DNA from: Thermothielavioides terrestris NRRL 8126
Taxonomy: Eukaryota; Ascomycota; Sordariomycetes; Sordariales; Chaetomiaceae
Length of the DNA: 64,000 nucleotides
Reading direction: 5' to 3'
Assembly: GCF_000226115.1 (NCBI RefSeq)
Contig: NC_016462.1
Coordinates: 3,038,001 to 3,102,000, forward strand
The position numbers were made by a program, and so were the translations under genes. Below are positions 20,387-30,480 of this stretch, in pieces. Each line of letters opens with the position of its first letter. Positions within the stretch are counted from its first letter, which is position 1. The notes below the pieces were generated by a model. That model saw only the letters and a program-made list of their open reading frames with translations, made no database searches and had not been told where the DNA came from.

Positions 20387-23300
20387 TTACAGCTCGTCAT
20401 GCCCCTGCTGTTCCTCCTTCTTCTCTTGCCCTTGCTCCTCTCCGACCTGCGCACCGTGCTGCTGCTGCTCCTCCTGCTGGGGCTGTTCCGCCGCCTGCTG
20501 CTGCTGCTCCTCCTGCTGCTGCCCCTCCTGCTGTTGTTGCTGCCCCTCCTGCTGCTGCTGCTTCTGCCCCTCCTCCTGCTGCTGCTGCTCATCCGCCTTC
20601 TTCGCCTCATCCGCCTCCTTGGCAAACGCCTTCAACATCTCATCAATCTCCTCCTGCGACGGCATCTTGCCGTCCTCGCCCGGGCGCAACTTGATGGTCT
20701 GCGCCGGCTTGGCCGGCTTCGTTGCCGAGCCGGCGGACGCCTTGCCGCCCTTGCCCTTGCCCTTGCCCTTGGCCGTCTTGCTGCCGCCGTCCTTGCGGCG
20801 CTCAAAGTTGCGCACCCCCTTCATGGCGAGGTCGATGCCGGCCTTGTCGAGCCTCTCGCGCTTCTCGGTCAGCTCCGAGGTCAGCAGCACCGGGTCGTCG
20901 GTCGGCCCCAGCTGGTCCTGCGCCGCCAGCTTCTCCGCGAGCCAGGCCGAGATGGACGCGTACAGCTCCTCGCTCTCCCGGAGGTCCTCGACCGTGTACA
21001 GCGGCGGGACCGGGCCGCGCTCCTTGGCGAGCTGCTCCATCGGGTCCTGGGCAGTGGCGGTCGTAGTGCTTGTTTCGTCGTCTTCTAGGCCGTCGAAGTC
21101 GCCTGTCGAGGTAGAGGCAGGGGCAGGTGTGGTGGAAGCCTCTTCGGCGCTGGTAGACGTAGACGAGGCGGCCGACGCAGACTTTGACGCGTGGAAGGCC
21201 TCGTACTCGGCGATCTTCTTCTTCATGTCGAGGACGAACTCGTTGGTGCTCTTGAGCGCCTCCTGCAGGCCCTTGACGAGCTCGGGCCGCTTGGCCGCCT
21301 CGTCGATGCGCTTCTGGATGGGGCCCACAATGGCCTGCAGCTCCTTTAGCTTGCTCTTGAACTCCTCCTTCGGGGCGTCCGCGCCGTCGCCGTAGAGCCA
21401 GTCGCTGGCTTCACTGTTCTTCTTCTCCAGCGTAGCCCGCTCCTCAGCGGTCGAGTGCTTGATGAAGTCCTCCTTCTCTACGAGTTCCCGGACCTTGTAA
21501 GTGAAGCCTTCGAGCTGGTTCAGCGCCTCTTCCCGCTCTCGCCGCGCACGGTCTGAAGCCTCGAAGGCCTTGAGGCGGTCCTTGACGGCCGTAAGATCCG
21601 CCTTAGAAAGCTGCGGGATGCCGGCCTTCTCCAACGTGAACTGGACTCGGATCACGACAAGTTCTTTCTTCTTTTCCGCAGGCTTGGCGTCGGCAGAGCT
21701 GGACGCCTCGGCCCAGGAGGAGGTGGAGCTCGAGGCGGGTGTCGAGGTGGTAGCACTGCTCTCGGTAACCGAGGACGAAGACGAGGTCTCGGCCTCAACC
21801 TCGGCCTCTTTGGACGACTCGTCGCCCTTCAGCGGCTGCTGCTCCTTCTTGCCAAAGCCAAACAAGTTCTTCACGCCGTCCACGAAGCCCTCTTTCTCGG
21901 GAACGTCGGCCTCGCACTCGACAGCAACCTTGGTCACCTCAACCTCGCCGTTGTCGCTCGCCAGACGCACGCCCATCTTGAGCCGGATATCGGCCTTCTC
22001 GCACTTGTGCTTCTCGACGAGCTCCGCCACCGAGGCGGTCAAGTTCTTGGTAGTCAGCACCTTGGTCTCGGCATCGACCGACCCGGCATCAGACCCCGGC
22101 GCAGGGACCGTCTGGTAGAAGGTAACCGAGAAGTCCTCGCGGTTCGTAAACGTGACCTCCTTAGCAGCCGCGCCGAGGTGCGACGCGGCGGTCCACAGCT
22201 GCTGCCGCCTCTCCTTGCCGTCGTCCGTCTTCCACTTCATGCCGGCAGGATACGCAGCGCCCTCGGCGACGCGGATCTCCTTGACGCGGAAGCTGGGGCT
22301 GAGCTCGGCCGCCCGGAAACCGGCGCCAAACACGGCGGCCTCGTCCGAGTTGACGTTGGTGCGGATCTTGTCCCCGCCGCCGAGCACCTTCTCGAGCTCC
22401 CTCTGCACGAACGGCGTGCGGGACGCGCCGCCATGCAGAATCACCGAGTCGAGGTCCTTCAGCTCGATGCCGGCCGCGGTGAGGGCGTTCTGCACAGCCA
22501 CGCCGACGCGCTCGGCGTGAGACGTCGCCATCTCCTCGAACTCAGCCCGGGTGACCTTGTACCGGAAGTCAATGTCATCGTAGAGCCCCTCGAAGCTGGC
22601 CTGGGTGTTTTGGTTGGCGCTGAGGACGTGCCGGACGCGCTCCGCCTCCTTGGTCAGCTTGGCGATGGTGCGGCCGTGCGCCTTGACGGCCTCGGCGTCC
22701 ACCCCCGCCTGCTTGGCCTTCGGTGAGCTCGCAAACTGCGCGATCATGTCGTCCACGATGAGGTAGTTGAGCGCGTCGCCACCCAGCGTCCGGTCCCAGC
22801 CGCTCCCAACGACCTGCACCTCCTGCACGGTCTTGTTGAACTTGCCGACGTCCTTGACCGTCCTGCTCTGGAACCGCAACACCGTGGCCTTGGTCGAGCC
22901 GGCGCCCATATCAAACACCATGTGATACTCCGGCTTCCCGCCCTCGTTGACATTCGGGAACTGCCTGCTCGTCGCGTAGTGCAGCCCGACCGCCAACCCA
23001 TCGCTGATCAAGCTCAGCACCTTGAACCCGGCCAACTCAGCCGCCAGCTCGACCGCACGCTTCTCCTCCGTCGTGTAGAACGCCGGCACCGTCAGCACCG
23101 CCGAGCGCACGGAAATTCCAGACCCGGCCAGCGCCTCCGCGTTCGCCCGTATACTCTGCAGCTCCATGGCGAGCAGCTCCTCGACCATCCAGGGCTCCTC
23201 GGCGTCAGCGAACGCGCCGGCGCTGCGAAACGCCGCCGTGCCCCTTGTCCTGTGCGCCTCGACCTTCAGCGCCGGGTGCCGCCGCGCGTACTCGCCGACC

Positions 23301-23680
23301 TCGGCGCTGCCCGCCGGCAGTCCCAAGAGCGGCTTCAGGTTCGGGTAGACGTCGCCGGGGAAGCGGGCGGCGAGCGCCATCGCGTCGGAACCGTACGCCC
23401 GCTCGGGAAACGCAACGCCCGCGCCCGCCGCCGCGCCAGTACCCGCCGAGGAGGAGGATGGCTTGAAAGTCACGGCCGAGATTTCCTTGCGGCGCGAGTC
23501 CTTGGTCAGCACGATCTGGAGCGGGATGCCGGGTTTGACCAGCGCCGCCTTGATGTACTCTGTGCCGAGGTCGACGCCGAGCACGGCGGAGACGGCGAGC
23601 GCGGGCGGGGCGAGCAGGCCGAGGAGGAGGAGGAGGGGCAGGAGGAGGGCGGACGGGCTTGGGGGCCGTGGTCGCGCCAT
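20387..23680 (-). CDS. LHS1: ER-lumenal Hsp110/GRP170-class chaperone Lhs1
   Basis: This is a single exon of 1097 aa. The frame extends upstream, but the ATG at 23680 starts an ideal signal peptide (MARPRPPSPS then LLLPLLLLLGLLAPPALA). The Hsp70-type ATPase domain covers about residues 30-430: VLGVDLGTEYIKAALVKPG is the phosphate-1 loop, VFDMGAGSTKATVL is phosphate-2, and LHGGASRTPFVQREL is the adenosine region. A beta domain and a long acidic/helical domain with a Ser/Thr/Glu-rich loop follow, as expected for large GRP170 proteins. The C-terminus is extremely Gln-rich and ends in HDEL, the ER retrieval signal. Lhs1 is the nucleotide-exchange partner of Kar2/BiP in protein translocation and folding. 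The polyQ tail between the chaperone body and HDEL is longer than I would expect. Confidence 0.93.
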   Translation of the reverse strand: MARPRPPSPSALLLPLLLLLGLLAPPALAVSAVLGVDLGTEYIKAALVKPGIPLQIVLTKDSRRKEISAVTFKPSSSSAGTGAAAGAGVAFPERAYGSDAMALAARFPGDVYPNLKPLLGLPAGSAEVGEYARRHPALKVEAHRTRGTAAFRSAGAFADAEEPWMVEELLAMELQSIRANAEALAGSGISVRSAVLTVPAFYTTEEKRAVELAAELAGFKVLSLISDGLAVGLHYATSRQFPNVNEGGKPEYHMVFDMGAGSTKATVLRFQSRTVKDVGKFNKTVQEVQVVGSGWDRTLGGDALNYLIVDDMIAQFASSPKAKQAGVDAEAVKAHGRTIAKLTKEAERVRHVLSANQNTQASFEGLYDDIDFRYKVTRAEFEEMATSHAERVGVAVQNALTAAGIELKDLDSVILHGGASRTPFVQRELEKVLGGGDKIRTNVNSDEAAVFGAGFRAAELSPSFRVKEIRVAEGAAYPAGMKWKTDDGKERRQQLWTAASHLGAAAKEVTFTNREDFSVTFYQTVPAPGSDAGSVDAETKVLTTKNLTASVAELVEKHKCEKADIRLKMGVRLASDNGEVEVTKVAVECEADVPEKEGFVDGVKNLFGFGKKEQQPLKGDESSKEAEVEAETSSSSSVTESSATTSTPASSSTSSWAEASSSADAKPAEKKKELVVIRVQFTLEKAGIPQLSKADLTAVKDRLKAFEASDRARREREEALNQLEGFTYKVRELVEKEDFIKHSTAEERATLEKKNSEASDWLYGDGADAPKEEFKSKLKELQAIVGPIQKRIDEAAKRPELVKGLQEALKSTNEFVLDMKKKIAEYEAFHASKSASAASSTSTSAEEASTTPAPASTSTGDFDGLEDDETSTTTATAQDPMEQLAKERGPVPPLYTVEDLRESEELYASISAWLAEKLAAQDQLGPTDDPVLLTSELTEKRERLDKAGIDLAMKGVRNFERRKDGGSKTAKGKGKGKGGKASAGSATKPAKPAQTIKLRPGEDGKMPSQEEIDEMLKAFAKEADEAKKADEQQQQEEGQKQQQQEGQQQQQEGQQQEEQQQQAAEQPQQEEQQQHGAQVGEEQGQEKKEEQQGHDEL
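20457..20592. repeat. CTG/CTC-rich tract coding Gln/Glu-rich tail of LHS1
   Basis: The sequence is an imperfect array of CTG, CTC and CCT triplets that encodes runs of Q broken by E, G and K just before the HDEL signal. It is a degenerate CAG-type repeat. Confidence 0.9.
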
Positions 23681-24703
23681 GATGAGTGGGTGGACGGGCC
23701 GGGCGGGAAAGCAAGCGGGAAAGGGTGGTGTCGTCAATGTAGCTGTTGAGAGTTGCAGTAGAAGGTAATGTGGTCTGGTGCTGTTGTCGTTGGGTCGGCC
23801 TCTGCTGCGGTGTGGCAAGTCTTGTACCTGGCGATGGAAGGCCAGGGAACAACGCTCGCCTCCGCTTGCTCAAGCAATCTGGCAAGAAAGAAGAAAAAAC
23901 AGGCAACAATCCGTTGGGAGAAAGGACCGGCCGTCCAGCCAGGCAGGGCAGGACAAAATCTGGCGTCAATTGCTGCTGGGCGGTGGTTTGCGCCGCGGGC
24001 ACCGCTTCGCCTTTGAATGTCGTTTCGAGCCGCTGCAGGCTGCGAGCTGCTAGCTGTTCTCTGCCAAAAGGACAGGTTGGTGAGATGGCCCGGACCCCCT
24101 GCTCCATTGATGTAACGGCCCACTGGAAGCCAATCAGCTGCGGCGATTGTGCTGGAAATCGGCAAACAGTGCTCCGGTGCCGAGACGGGATTGGTCTGGC
24201 CAGCGCGGCGCTGAAAGACGCTTTGCTTGGCGTTGGGAAGAGGCAAAGTCCACGTCCACTGTGACATTGCGGCACGCCGTCAAGGACACAACCTAAAATT
24301 GGCGTCGAACATGGAATCCGAGTCTCGGAGGGGCCAAGTTCAATCGACGCGAGGTTTGCGGTCTCCCAAGTGCAAAAGTCGTGCTTCTCACGTAGATCTG
24401 TTCAGCAGGCCAGTAACTACTCCGTTTACCTGAGTTACCGAGGTACTGTGGAACTCGAGGGAGAACATGGAATGCCTGGTGCAGAGGAGCGTGTCCCTGC
24501 CCCTATTTCCACGCTGGCTTAGACTACACTGACGGAGAGCCGCAAGCACAGGGTTTGCCTGTAACGCGAGGGAAACTGTCGGAATTTAGACTTCCATCAC
24601 GAGATTACCTCTAGATGCATTCCCCTCAGATGTATCCGTATATCCTAGCTCGGTGCAGAGACGCCCCCAACTGGCACTGGGATTGAACTGCTCACTCGCC
24701 CAC
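23681..24703. other. Promoter region of LHS1 and 3' flank of DBP6
   Basis: About 1 kb lies between two minus-strand genes. It should carry the LHS1 promoter close to 23681 and the DBP6 terminator near 24703. Open frames here run antisense to each other and look like shadows. No defined stress element could be assigned with confidence. Confidence 0.4.
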
Positions 24704-27190
24704 TCACTTCCTCCCCTTGCCCTCCCCACCACCGGCCGCCTCCCTCGCGAGGCTCTCGAGGGCAGCCTCATACTGCCGCACCCTCTCCTCCGCAAACTCC
24801 TCCTCCCGCTCATGCAGCCTAAACCTCTCCACCACGCCGGCGCGCACGATGCTGGTGCTCGCGCCCTGGCCCTCGCCGACGAAGTCGCGCCAGAACCGGC
24901 GGGCCTCGGCGTGCTCGAGCAGCGTCCACGCGCAGCCGGGCCGGCCGGCGCGCGCCGTCCGCCCGACGCGGTGCACGTACGACGTTTCGGTGATGGGCAG
25001 GTCGTAGTTGACCACGTGGTCGAGGTTGGGCAGGTCGATGCCGCGCGAGACGAGGTCGGACGCGACGAGGATGCGCAGCCGGCCCTGCGCGAAGGCCCGC
25101 AGCGCCCGCGCCCGCCGCGACGTGTTGGTCGACGACGTGAGCGTGCCGATGAGCGGCGCCAGGTCCGGCGCCAGGAGCGCCAGCAGCCGCGAGAGCCGCA
25201 GCGCGGCCTCGTTGGATTTGGTGAAGATGAGCGCTGTCGTGGCGAATTTGGGCGCTTCTGCCGTGGTCGTGCGGGATGGTTTGCGTTTGGTGGGTGATGG
25301 TTCGTCGGCGTCGACGCGCGACGAAGATGAGAATGAAGGTGCATCCGAGTCGGAGTCTGAATCGGAAGAGGACGAGCCTGAATCTGACTCTGAGTCTGAC
25401 TCCGACTCCATCTCCGACTCGCCCGTTTCCGACCCTGCCGAGCACTCGACTCCGTAGTCCTGGTTGACAGGAGCCATGTGCTTGTTCCGGAGCAGGTCGA
25501 CCAAGTACAGCGGCTTGAGACTCGGCTCGCGGATCTTGATGGCAAACTCCCTCAGCAGCGCCGGCAGCGTCTGCTCGCCTGCCTTTGTGCCCTCAACCAC
25601 AACGAGTCTCGGCCAGGACAGCTTCAGCCTGTTCAGCAGGCTGAGGTCCCGAGTCATAGTCGCGCTGAGTATGATTTTCCGAACACCGCTGTTCTTCGTT
25701 GTCATGAACTCACGAGCCCCGGGCTTCTCGACAGCGAGCTTGTCCAGCACCGTGCCCAACCACTGCTGGTAGTCTTGTGCCAACAGCTTGTCGGCTTCGT
25801 CGATGACCAGCCAGCGGACGTAGTCGAGCGTGAACCCGGGCGTCTTGTTGATGTGCTCCACAAGCCGCCCGGGAGTGCATATGAGGACATCAACCTTGGA
25901 CTTCCAAGCAATGACGTGGTACGGGAGAGGCTGGGGCCGCTCCCGTTCAACATCCAAGTCGTCCAGCGGGTTGTCTTCCGCTTCCCAGTCGTCCAGGTCG
26001 ACGATCAAGTCACGCTTCTTCGCATGGCGTTGGTAACCCTGCGGATCGTATTTCTGTTCAAAGTCCATGATGGCGGATTGCTCATTCTTGAACATCCTGT
26101 TCCCAACAGCGATCCCAATTTCAACCCGCCTGCCCCCGTTGGCGGTAAACGCGCGGGTGCAAGTCTCAAAAGCCTGCTGCACCTGCTGGACGAGATCTCG
26201 CGTGGGCAGCACGATCAGTGCTCGCAGCCTCGTCACAGCATCTCTGCTGATGTCGTTCACTATCGGCAGCACGTACGACAACGTCTTGCCGGACCCAGTT
26301 GGCGCCGCGACAACAACGTCGCCGTACCTATCGGGTGGGGATAAGATCTGAGGGAGCACTTCGGTTTGCACCGCGACCGCATGCTTGAAGCCCTTGGATT
26401 CTAGTATCTTTGCCGACTCCGGGGCAATGCCCAACGCCGTGAACGGTTGGGTCTTGTCGGCGGCGACCCTGATTGGCAACGCAAGCCAGCGCGGCAGAGT
26501 CTCGTATGTCGCCTTGGACTCGCCGGTCACGACAGGTTCTGGCTGGGGCAGCGGTTCGAGCCCGTGCTCGATCCCGGCTTCGGGAGCCTCCTCCTCGGCC
26601 GCCCCATCCTCCTTGTCGTCCGCATCAACATTGGCGACAGAGGCCTGGATCTGCAGCGATCTTTGAACCTTTTCGAACACGGACCTGTGCCTCTTGTGGA
26701 TAGCGTCGTCATCGTCGTCGACGGCCCCGACGCCCGGGCTGCCGGGTTGCTTCTTTTTCTTCTTCTTTTCCCGTTTCGGCCGCCGTTCTTGGTCTTCTGT
26801 GGGAGGCTTTGCTTCGGCCGCTGGCACTTGCTCCTCTGCGGCCTGTTGATGCTCGTGACTAGACTCAGCAGGGTCCCCCTGAATTACCTCATCTGTCTCA
26901 TCTCTCCGTCTTTTCTTCGACTTTGCTTCCTTCCCGCCCTCGCTTGTCGCCGCGTGCTCCCCGTTTATTACCGGGGAATTTTTGCTGGGCTTCGCCGCTG
27001 GAAAGTCGTCATCGTTGAAGACAATTCGTTGCGGTTGCGCAGGCGCTGGTGGTTGTGGCTCTGTCGGTGTTTGCCCCGGAATGTAGCGAGCATACGGCTT
27101 CGAGGAAGACCACGACGCGGGAGACGCAGCGGCCGCAGGTTGAGATGGGGTCTTCGCCGGCTTGGGAGGGGGAATATACCGGTTGTACAT
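24704..27190 (-). CDS. DBP6: DEAD-box ATP-dependent RNA helicase Dbp6 (DDX51-like)
   Basis: This is a single exon of 828 aa. The frame opens at a GTG, and the first ATG (27190) gives MYNRYIPPPKPAK, the typical Dbp6 N-terminus. A basic/acidic disordered region with KKRR and KREKKKKKK precedes the helicase core. Helicase motifs appear in order: APTGSGKTLSYVLP (I, about residue 298), LPTRDLVQQV (Ia), TPGRLVEHI (Ib), VIDEADKLL (II, about 465), SATMTRDLS (III), LIFTKSNEAALRLSRLL (IV), ASDLVSRGIDLPNLDHV (V) and HRVGRTARAG (VI, about 740). A large Ser/Asp/Glu-rich insert lies between motifs III and IV, as in yeast Dbp6. The protein acts in the nucleolus in early 60S subunit assembly. Confidence 0.93.
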   Translation of the reverse strand: MYNRYIPPPKPAKTPSQPAAAASPASWSSSKPYARYIPGQTPTEPQPPAPAQPQRIVFNDDDFPAAKPSKNSPVINGEHAATSEGGKEAKSKKRRRDETDEVIQGDPAESSHEHQQAAEEQVPAAEAKPPTEDQERRPKREKKKKKKQPGSPGVGAVDDDDDAIHKRHRSVFEKVQRSLQIQASVANVDADDKEDGAAEEEAPEAGIEHGLEPLPQPEPVVTGESKATYETLPRWLALPIRVAADKTQPFTALGIAPESAKILESKGFKHAVAVQTEVLPQILSPPDRYGDVVVAAPTGSGKTLSYVLPIVNDISRDAVTRLRALIVLPTRDLVQQVQQAFETCTRAFTANGGRRVEIGIAVGNRMFKNEQSAIMDFEQKYDPQGYQRHAKKRDLIVDLDDWEAEDNPLDDLDVERERPQPLPYHVIAWKSKVDVLICTPGRLVEHINKTPGFTLDYVRWLVIDEADKLLAQDYQQWLGTVLDKLAVEKPGAREFMTTKNSGVRKIILSATMTRDLSLLNRLKLSWPRLVVVEGTKAGEQTLPALLREFAIKIREPSLKPLYLVDLLRNKHMAPVNQDYGVECSAGSETGESEMESESDSESDSGSSSSDSDSDSDAPSFSSSSRVDADEPSPTKRKPSRTTTAEAPKFATTALIFTKSNEAALRLSRLLALLAPDLAPLIGTLTSSTNTSRRARALRAFAQGRLRILVASDLVSRGIDLPNLDHVVNYDLPITETSYVHRVGRTARAGRPGCAWTLLEHAEARRFWRDFVGEGQGASTSIVRAGVVERFRLHEREEEFAEERVRQYEAALESLAREAAGGGEGKGRK

Positions 27191-27588
27191 TTTCGGCACC
27201 TGCTTGCGAAAGTCAAGCTTCGGCCGCCCGCCGAAAACCTCCTGGGGTCGACTCGGAAGCGAGGTTCGTGGTGGTTAAAGTTGGGTTGGCCGGCCAAATT
27301 GGAGGTTCGTCCCTCAGGGAGCCTCTTCCCAGCTAGTATAAAAAGTTTCCCAGGCACCTCGATGGCTGGCACATGCATTGGCGGGGGTCTGTAAAGTGGG
27401 GCCTGCAATGCTTCCACCGAGACTTCCAAGTTCCAAGGCTCCCCTGCAGGCACCCCCGTGCTCCCTCGATACCCACTAGTTATCCACAGGAGTGATCGCC
27501 TCTCATCTCAAGCTCAACTGTCCAACACTCACTCAATCATCATCCCCGTCGACTGTTCGGTGTTGTCTCCGGGGACAGCGCCGCAGCA
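27191..27588. promoter_or_regulatory. Bidirectional promoter between DBP6 and GPI3
   Basis: The two genes diverge from this 398-bp gap, so it must serve both promoters. A TATA-like TATAAAAAG occurs at 27336-27344. No other element is assigned. Confidence 0.5.
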
Positions 27589-29127
27589 ATGGCGCCCACA
27601 TACAACATTGCCATGGTCAGCGACTTCTTCTTCCCGCAGCCCGGCGGCGTGGAGAGCCACATCTACCAGCTGTCGACCAAGCTGCGCGACCGCGGTCACA
27701 AGGTCATCATCATCACGCACGCCTACAAGGGCCGCACCGGCGTGCGTTACCTGACCAACGGCCTCAAGGTCTACCACGTGCCCTTCTTCGTGCTGTACCG
27801 CTCCGCCAGCTTCCCCACCGTCTTCTCCTTCTTCCCCATCTTCCGCAACATCGTGCTGCGCGAGCGCATCGACATCGTGCACGGCCACGCCAGCCTGAGC
27901 AGCCTGTGCCACGAGGCCATCCTCCACGCCCGCACCATGGGGCTGCGGACCGTCTACACGGACCACTCGCTCTTCGGTTTTGCCGATGCCGCGAGCATCT
28001 TCGCCAACAAGCTGCTCAAGTTCAGCCTCAGCGACGTGGACCATGTCATCTGCGTGAGCCACACCTGGCGAGTCATCACGTCCCAACACTCCCCGCAGGC
28101 ATGCCGCCCGACTGATCCCGTGCTAACACGCATATCCAGCAAAGAGAACACCGTGCTGAGAGCCTCGCTCGACCCGCTCATGGTCTCGGTCATCCCCAAC
28201 GCCGTGGTAGCGGAGAACTTCCGGCCCCTGGACCACCCGGCCGAGACCTCAGCCCGCTCGTTCGGCGACCACCACCCGCCGCCGGCCCGCCGCCCTCTGG
28301 GACCCCACGACATGATCACCATCGTGGTCATCTCGCGGCTCTTCTACAACAAGGGCACCGACCTCCTCACCGCCGCCATCCCGCGCATCCTCGAGAACCA
28401 CCCGCACACGCGCTTCATCATCGCCGGCGACGGCCCCAAGGCCATCGACCTCGAGCAGATGATCGAGCAGAACGTGCTGCAAGACCGCGTCGAGATGCTG
28501 GGCCCCATCCGCCACGAGGAGGTCCGCGACGTCATGGTGCGCGGCCACATCTACCTGCACCCGTCGCTGACCGAGGCCTTCGGCACCGTGATCGTCGAGG
28601 CCGCCAGCTGCGGCCTGTACGTGGTGTGCACGCAGGTCGGCGGCATCCCCGAGGTGCTGCCCTCGCACATGACCGTGTTCGCCAAGCCCGAGGAGGACGA
28701 CCTGGTCGCGGCCACGGGGCGCGCCATCGCCGCCCTGCGCGCCAACAAGGTCCGCACCGAGCTGTTCCACGAGCAGGTCAAGAGCATGTACTCGTGGACC
28801 AACGTCGCCATGCGCACCGAGCGCGTCTACAACGGCATCTGCGGCGCCATCAGCGAGGCCGAGTTCTACGGCTACGACGCCGTCAACGGCGCCGGGAGCT
28901 GGAGCGCCGCCAGGGGGCGCTCCGGCGTGCAGAGCTTCGCCCTGATCGACCGGCTGAAGCGCTACTACGGCTGCGGCATCTGGGCCGGCAAGCTGTTCTG
29001 CCTCTGCGTCATTGTGGATTATCTGATTTTCCTGGCCCTGGAGCTGTTGTTTCCGAGGGACAAGATCGACATCTGCCCTGACTGGCCGAGGAAAGAGCGC
29101 AAGGTGGACGGGAAGGAAGCAGGGTGA
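27589..29127 (+). CDS. GPI3: GPI-GlcNAc transferase catalytic subunit Gpi3 (PIG-A)
   Basis: Exons are 27589-28067 and 28140-29127 (488 aa). It catalyses UDP-GlcNAc transfer to phosphatidylinositol on the cytosolic face of the ER, the first step of GPI anchor synthesis. GT4-family features are FPQPGGVESHIYQLS near the N-terminus, VSVIPNAVVAENFRP, VVISRLFYNKGTDLL and the E-x7-E motif in LTEAFGTVIVEAASCG. A single C-terminal hydrophobic segment (VIVDYLIFLALELLF) anchors it. Read straight through, the frame carries 24 extra residues between the conserved SHT and KENTVLRASLDP. Removing 28068-28139 restores SHTCKENTVL. That intron starts GCGAGT and ends CCAG, with GCTAAC as branch site, so it is a GC-AG intron. 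It is 72 nt long and contains no stop. Confidence 0.93.
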   Translation: MAPTYNIAMVSDFFFPQPGGVESHIYQLSTKLRDRGHKVIIITHAYKGRTGVRYLTNGLKVYHVPFFVLYRSASFPTVFSFFPIFRNIVLRERIDIVHGHASLSSLCHEAILHARTMGLRTVYTDHSLFGFADAASIFANKLLKFSLSDVDHVICVSHTWRVITSQHSPQACRPTDPVLTRISSKENTVLRASLDPLMVSVIPNAVVAENFRPLDHPAETSARSFGDHHPPPARRPLGPHDMITIVVISRLFYNKGTDLLTAAIPRILENHPHTRFIIAGDGPKAIDLEQMIEQNVLQDRVEMLGPIRHEEVRDVMVRGHIYLHPSLTEAFGTVIVEAASCGLYVVCTQVGGIPEVLPSHMTVFAKPEEDDLVAATGRAIAALRANKVRTELFHEQVKSMYSWTNVAMRTERVYNGICGAISEAEFYGYDAVNGAGSWSAARGRSGVQSFALIDRLKRYYGCGIWAGKLFCLCVIVDYLIFLALELLFPRDKIDICPDWPRKERKVDGKEAG

Positions 29128-29920
29128 AAGCCGTCAGGGTCAGGTCGTCGGAGAGATTAACAAAGTTTGCTTGCCAAATCGTGGACATGCACCGCCGATG
29201 CAACCTGCCCCTAGGGGCGGATTGGACACCCAAAGAAACCCTTTGTCCTGGGATGCAAAGAGTCAGAGTGCCGGCAGCGAGGGCCTAGTTGTCACTCCTC
29301 AGCGCATCGGGCTACGCAGTTGAGTTGAGGTCTTCGGACAGCGGCTCCGTCCGGAATCCAGCGGCAGGCCGGAAGAGCCAAAGACCTCGCCGACCAGTGC
29401 ACATCGGACAGGACGTAGCATCGCCTGCCGGTGGCAGGCTCGACACAGACCCTAAAGACAATGGTCGCGACAGCGCTAGTCGCGGTGGGCAGTCGTGGGT
29501 CTTCAGGGATACCGGCGTCAAGTGGTCAGCGACATGTGCGGTGGTTTAGGTCTACTTGGCCGGGTTGTGCGGAGATGTGGTGGGTGAGCCAGAGGGGAAG
29601 GTCGGATGGGGAGGGTGGTCGATCACAGACAGACCATGGTTGAACGGGAGATTGGAGCTGGGAACTGGGGTGAGGGCTTCCATTCATGCCGAGCGTATGT
29701 AGTGGAGTAGTCCTCTTAGGTAGTGTACCGAAGCTGGCCTGGCAATTCTTCCCAGTTGAATAGGCTGTTCCTCGATTAACCAAAGGCTCCTGTCTATTTT
29801 AACACGAACCTAGGTCTCGCCCTTTGGAAATGAAATGGGCAAAACGAATCAGAAAGTCAGGGTCTCCCCTGTCCATATGAAGGCCTGCACCCCCGTCCAC
29901 GCTTCCCTTTGAGCTTGCCA
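29128..29920. other. Convergent intergenic region, no gene seen
   Basis: This spacer lies between the 3' ends of GPI3 (plus) and the acetyltransferase gene (minus). No coding frame or repeat is recognised. Confidence 0.45.
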
Positions 29921-30433
29921 TCAGCTCCCGCGGGCATGCTCACCTACCTCGGCGACAGTCCCCGGTTCCTGCGTGCCATGCGCCCGTCCCTCACGTAGCC
30001 CTCCGGTGTCTTCTTCCGCCACCTCCACCCGCAAGAACATGCCCACATGCGGAATCCCCTCCTCCATCCACCGCCCCATCCCCGCGTCCTCCCGGAACCC
30101 GCAGCTCTCCCAGAACCGGACCGCCTCCACCTGCGCGTGGCAGCAGATCAAGCCCCGCCACCGCCGCCGCTGCGGCTGCGGCTGCGTCTCCGACTCGCCC
30201 TGCTCCTCCGGGCCCTGCCCCTGCCCCTGCTGCTCGCGCTCACACGGATGCTCGGCCGCCGCGTTCGCGCCAGCGTCCGCGTCGTCAAAGTACCCCGGGT
30301 GCTGCCGCATCCAGTCGATCGCCGCGCGCACCAGCTGCTTCGCGATGCCCTGTTTGCGGAAACTGCGGATGACGGCCAGCCGGCCGAGTTTCACGTAGGG
30401 CTCCGTGCCGTCGTGGAAGGTTGTTGGCCGGTC

Positions 30434-30480
<47 letters not shown>

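Noticed and set aside
27589..29127. Uninterrupted 512-codon reading of GPI3
   Set aside because: The 24 extra residues interrupt the strongly conserved SHTC-KENTVL segment and are bounded by a branch site, an acceptor and a GC donor.
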